A stretch of DNA of 64,000 nucleotides from Myrica gale. Lineage: Eukaryota > Streptophyta > Magnoliopsida > Fagales > Myricaceae. Both the position numbers and the translations under genes were made by a program. The notes under the pieces are model-generated. The model did no database searches. It saw nothing but the letters and a program-made list of their open reading frames with translations, and was not told where the DNA came from. Location of the stretch: contig OZ005614.1 in NCBI GenBank assembly GCA_963930655.1, positions 1,054,001 through 1,118,000 of the forward strand, read 5' to 3'. This document shows, piece by piece, positions 60,281 through 64,000 of the stretch. Position 1 is the stretch's first letter; the number at the start of each line of letters is the position of its first letter.

Positions 60281-60956
60281 TATTAAAAAATGCTTAGTAA
60301 GGTCTTAGGTTTTATAACCTCCTAATTGACTCAAGTTTCATGAGAATCTAACGGGGCTCATCCATGCGTTCGAGTATCGGAACTAAATCATGGAAGAAGC
60401 TAAATAAAAAAGTTGCTGCAGTATTAGAAAAGATGGCTGACACTGACTCTACTACTAAAGGGTTTCTTCTCGAATCCAACTAATCGTCCTTTATTTGCAG
60501 GGAACAAACCCCCATCACAATTGCTAGAGAAAACAGTTATCTCAAAGTGGTTCTTGAGGGATTTTTTTCTGCATTGCTTGGTCAATAACACGACCAAGTT
60601 CCACAACATTAAAAGTACCCAAAAACTGAATCAATAAACCCAGTTAGCTCAGAATTATCACCATATTCATAACCTAGAGGACTAACTTTTCCAGAGTTGA
60701 AGAGAGCATGCTCAGACCGAATAATTTACATCAAATTCTTTCAACCAGCATAAATGTTTTTTTTGTTTTACAATTATGAACAGCCAGCCATGTTGATGCT
60801 GAGACTATACATATCTTGGCGGCAAACATGAGTTCCTATTGTACTTATGGCCCAAAGTCACTGAAATGCCCTCCGCTAGCCATCATACTAGCCATGCCAA
60901 CCTGCAGGAACTCTTAACAAACTTTACTAGCTTTGGGCAAAATAAGCTAAGCACAA
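60281..60956. other. 3' flank of the KOC1-like gene
   Basis: Probably includes the 3' UTR of the KOC1-like gene. No other feature recognised. Confidence 0.4.
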
Positions 60957-63900
60957 CTACCGGGCAGGGCTAACACCCTCCCTAAAAAGTATGTTCGCCA
61001 CTTTTGGAGGGATCCATGCAGAGTTCACGGCATTTTGGCCGTCCATGTCTTGACTGTCAGTTTCTATAGTGCTGGCATGTCGCTTCTTCACTTTAGACCT
61101 CCCCATTTTCTTTCCAAAAAAGATGCCTAGCTTCATGGCTGTCAATAGGCCCAAAGTAATGAGAAGTGGCCTCACTGCCCAATGAAAATCCTCAAGGTGT
61201 TGATACTTCTTTACCATTCCTGGACAAGTGTTAAACGCGACCACTTCTACTTCAGCTGGATCAGCCAAGAAGGCGGTCCACTCATCTCCAAAATTCAAAA
61301 TCCCTGGGAACTTGACTATAAGGCATCCATTTGGTAGGATCCACCAAATCCTCCCTGTAGCCCAAGCTCCATTCCTTTTACAGAGCCATTCGAATCGAGG
61401 GCTCAGAACACTGGCTTTCAGCCGAATAAACTGACCCACACAGTAAGATTCTGCCATCTGAAACTCTGAAGTGCTTCCCTTCCAAAGAGTTTCCAGTCCT
61501 ATAAATCCAACAGCCACAGCTCCATCCCGATCAATGGAATGAATTATCCCCACTGGTGAGTGTTTCTTGTCTTCTTCCTTCAAGCGTACCCAATCACTAG
61601 CAACCAAGCCAAATGTGACCCGCTCTAGAGTTGAGACATGAACTCTTAATGGGTCATGGATGCCATGGACCCTCACCAAAATGAAACCATCTCTATCCAT
61701 GTCACGCTCTAAACCAACGACTGTTCCTTCTGGGACATCCATGTTTTCAGGTTTGCATGAGTTTGGTGGCTTTCTAGAACGCACCATGTCGCCCACTTGC
61801 AGATGATCCTTTGCAAGGAACCACTCTGAGTAGCTAGCTTTACTTGAATTTTCCAAGATTGACCTAGTTCCAAGACTTCTCCAGCCTCCATCATTGTTGA
61901 GGGCATTCTTCAGGCTGCAAATTTTGGAATCATTAATAACACTAAAGTATAAGTTGTAAACAAAAGAACTTTTATTTTTTCAGCATTACCATAAACTAAC
62001 CGTAAGTTTATCTCAAGGGGAAAATAGGAAAAGGTGAAAGATTTCCTATACGAAATAAGCATAGTTCCCAGTGGTAATTTTGAGGATACAATCCTAATCT
62101 GTCCACCAAAGGCCTCTTTCAAGCAGGATACTGGTATGCTTCTGACTCCTCATAGAGGCAGACGTGAATAACACAGTTTTTTCTATCTTGAGTTACCAAC
62201 TTGTGCCACGATAACTCCACATAAATGTGGAGATTTTTTTCACCTCTTGGGGGTTCACACAAAATAATTGTTTCCATCCCAATAGTGATAATTTGTTCCG
62301 TTATTGAGGAGAGCTACTTGAACATAATTTTTTTAATGAAAAACATCTATAAGGAAATGACATACTAATAGAAGTAACAATATGATACCCCACCTGATGA
62401 CTATCTAGGTAATAAAAAAATATACTAAGTGCACTTTAAATCAGTCATGGGAATCCAAAAAAATGATTCTTATGGGAAATTAGACCTTCCATGATTTTGC
62501 AACTTTATCACGTGCATGGCTCAAGTCCTTTGGCTTCAAGACAAGGATACAGGCATGCACAAGCACACACATACATGCATGACACGTCTAATGGGGAGAA
62601 GCACAAATAGATAGACATATATATATGGAAAAACATGTTCAACATGACCAGAGAGCAGTGTCTGCATCCTCACGCACCATTACAAATCCTACTTGCAACT
62701 AACAAGGGATCATGTCAAAAACATTTCTAATCGTAGCTTCGTCTCTGCTTACCGTGATGCACCCTATACTCTTATCTTTGGCGTGAAGACTGGCTTTAAC
62801 AGTGCGGCTTTTTACAGAACAAAAACAATTTTGAACTTAACAGTCCTTAACTAGTCCATATTACAATTCATCGACTTGGTCTAGATAGTTCAGGCTGGAG
62901 ACTAACAGTTTTCCATGCATCAGCCCTTATAGTCTAAAATAGAATAGTGACCTACATGTCATCTATGTTCATTCATAAACGAGACCAGTCCATCAAAGAT
63001 TGCAGACACTGAGAATAAGATGTCCTTGATCTGATGCACCTCATATCTCACAATCAATGAGCTGACTAGGTGCTACATTGTGGCAATTTCCAGCAGCTAA
63101 GTCAAAAGGCAACCTACTACAAGAGGAAATACTGTTATAGCTGCACACACATTAGGAAACATATATATATTTAACGGTAAAGGTACCTTTTCAACACACG
63201 CAATATGTCCGTAAACAAAGGACGACTCCTCAGGTCATACTCAAAGCAACCAACAAGAACGTTCTCAAGTAGAGGAGGAAGGCCACCGGGGATATTTGGC
63301 TTTTCTTGCTTTCTGACAACTGAATTAAAAATTTCATCCACAGAACTCCCGCGCCAAGGCTGAACACCACTCAACATCTCAACAATGCAGCAACCAAATC
63401 CCCATGAATCAGTCTCCAAGGATATTGGACCTCTCACTTCTGGTTGCCATTGTTCCGGAGCCATATAGTTTGGTGTTCCAAGCCTGCGAGCCACATCTGA
63501 GCTTGCCGATGGAATACCAAGCAGTAGATAAGGAATACCGAAATCTCCAAGAACTGCTTGGTCATTTTCATTAAGAAGCACATTACTGGGTTTAAGGTTA
63601 AGCACTAAAATCCCTTTTAAGTGCAGTTCCATAATTCCCTGAGCCAAATCAATACCATACCTGTGAACAGCACCATGCACTCTGAATTAAACACACAATA
63701 TTGCTATTTTTTGCATTAAATATAAATGTAACAAAACCACAGTCTATCTAATCCAGATCCAGCCCACCTCAAAACATCAGGCAATGAAAGCTTCCCTCCT
63801 CGTAGGCGAGCCATTTTGTCACCAACTGATCCCTCATAGAAGTTCATAACAATGCATACCTGTTATATAACAAATGAGAAAAAAAAACCAATATTTACCA

Positions 63901-64000
63901 ACATTACAATAATCTCCAAATAGTGCATTGAATCCAAATAAAAATACAAAAACTCAACCTTTCCGCTTATGATTGATCCCCCGCGTACCCCACAAACTCC
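60957..64000 (-). CDS. KOC1: KOC1-like chloroplast outer-envelope protein kinase (C-terminal part, runs off the window)
   Basis: Exons seen (minus): end of one at 63959-64000, then 63768-63859, 63187-63660 and 60957-61914; phases agree. The first three give the kinase C-lobe: GKVCIVMNFYEGSVGDKM, the catalytic loop VLNLKPSNVLLN, LGDFGIPYLLLG and the activation-segment end GTPNYMAPEQWQPE. The last exon has KEG-like/SH3-like repeats (GDMVRSRKPPN, GTVVGLERDMDRDGFILVRV, DWVRLKEEDKKHSPVGIIHS). A C-terminal membrane span follows (VRPLLITLGLLTAMKLGIFF), then a basic tail. KOC1 (At4g32250) phosphorylates TOC import components at the outer envelope. The HRD Asp is replaced by Asn, as I recall for KOC1 itself. 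The N-lobe lies outside the window. Confidence 0.88.
61915..63186 (-). other. Large intron of the KOC1-like gene
   Basis: A 1272 bp intron between the kinase exon and the last exon, with GT at 63186-63185 and AG at 61916-61915. No nested gene seen. Confidence 0.7.

Noticed and set aside
1..64000. CRISPR arrays, prokaryotic operons or viral genes
   Set aside because: No regularly spaced repeats, Shine-Dalgarno-linked genes or viral protein frames were seen; the window is ordinary plant nuclear DNA with introns.

Overview
This is nuclear DNA from a flowering plant, most likely a woody eudicot. The genes have many introns with GT..AG borders, the intergenic DNA is very AT-rich, and the proteins are plant-specific (FAR1-related factor, EREX-type PX protein, hybrid proline-rich protein, KOC1-like kinase). 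No prokaryotic or organellar operon structure is visible. The species cannot be named from the sequence.

Layout. 1-480: first exon of an HPGT3-like galactosyltransferase running off the left edge. 689-2712: a pair of ~225-240 bp inverted repeats enclosing a broken PPR gene (Pack-MULE-like). 4102-6288: EMC7 homologue (minus) with an apparent one-base frameshift. 7326-11558: SLC35F5/EamA-type transporter (minus). 14126-15314: armadillo-type gene (minus) with a frameshift. 15994-24456: very long four-MATH-domain/coiled-coil gene (minus). 28125-30137: FAR1-RELATED SEQUENCE 6-like gene (plus). 30722-32742: VAMP71-type R-SNARE (minus). 33218-33699: a complete TRIM retrotransposon. 35063-36917: a non-autonomous MULE with ~500 bp terminal inverted repeats. 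38322-38714: hybrid proline-rich/8-cysteine-motif protein (plus). 39391-39676: a candidate MIR396-family gene with an altered 5' end. 42643-49103: EREX-like PX-domain protein (plus). 49758-51972: APT5-like adenine phosphoribosyltransferase (minus). 57828-59680: truncated, frameshifted MRC/PII1-like starch-initiation gene. 59997-60275: a second, 279 bp TRIM. 60957-64000: KOC1-like outer-envelope kinase (minus, runs off the right edge).

Genes in context. From memory of the Arabidopsis maps, the order HPGT, EMC7, EamA transporter, MATH, VAMP71, EREX-like, MRC, KOC1 matches the paralogous blocks around At2g25300-At2g25350 and At4g32120-At4g32250. The window is therefore an ancestral eudicot block, with local additions (PPR element, ARM gene, FRS6, HyPRP, miRNA, APT5, mobile elements) and local decay (MRC-like, ARM-like, possibly EMC7). 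Several products act in the endomembrane and plastid systems: EMC in ER membrane-protein insertion, VAMP71 and EREX in endosome/vacuole traffic, HPGT in arabinogalactan-protein glycosylation, MRC in starch granule initiation, KOC1 in chloroplast import.

Eight gene models with about 13.7 kb of coding sequence read through without any indel. The frameshifts in the other genes are therefore unlikely all to be sequencing noise, although two of them lie in homopolymers.
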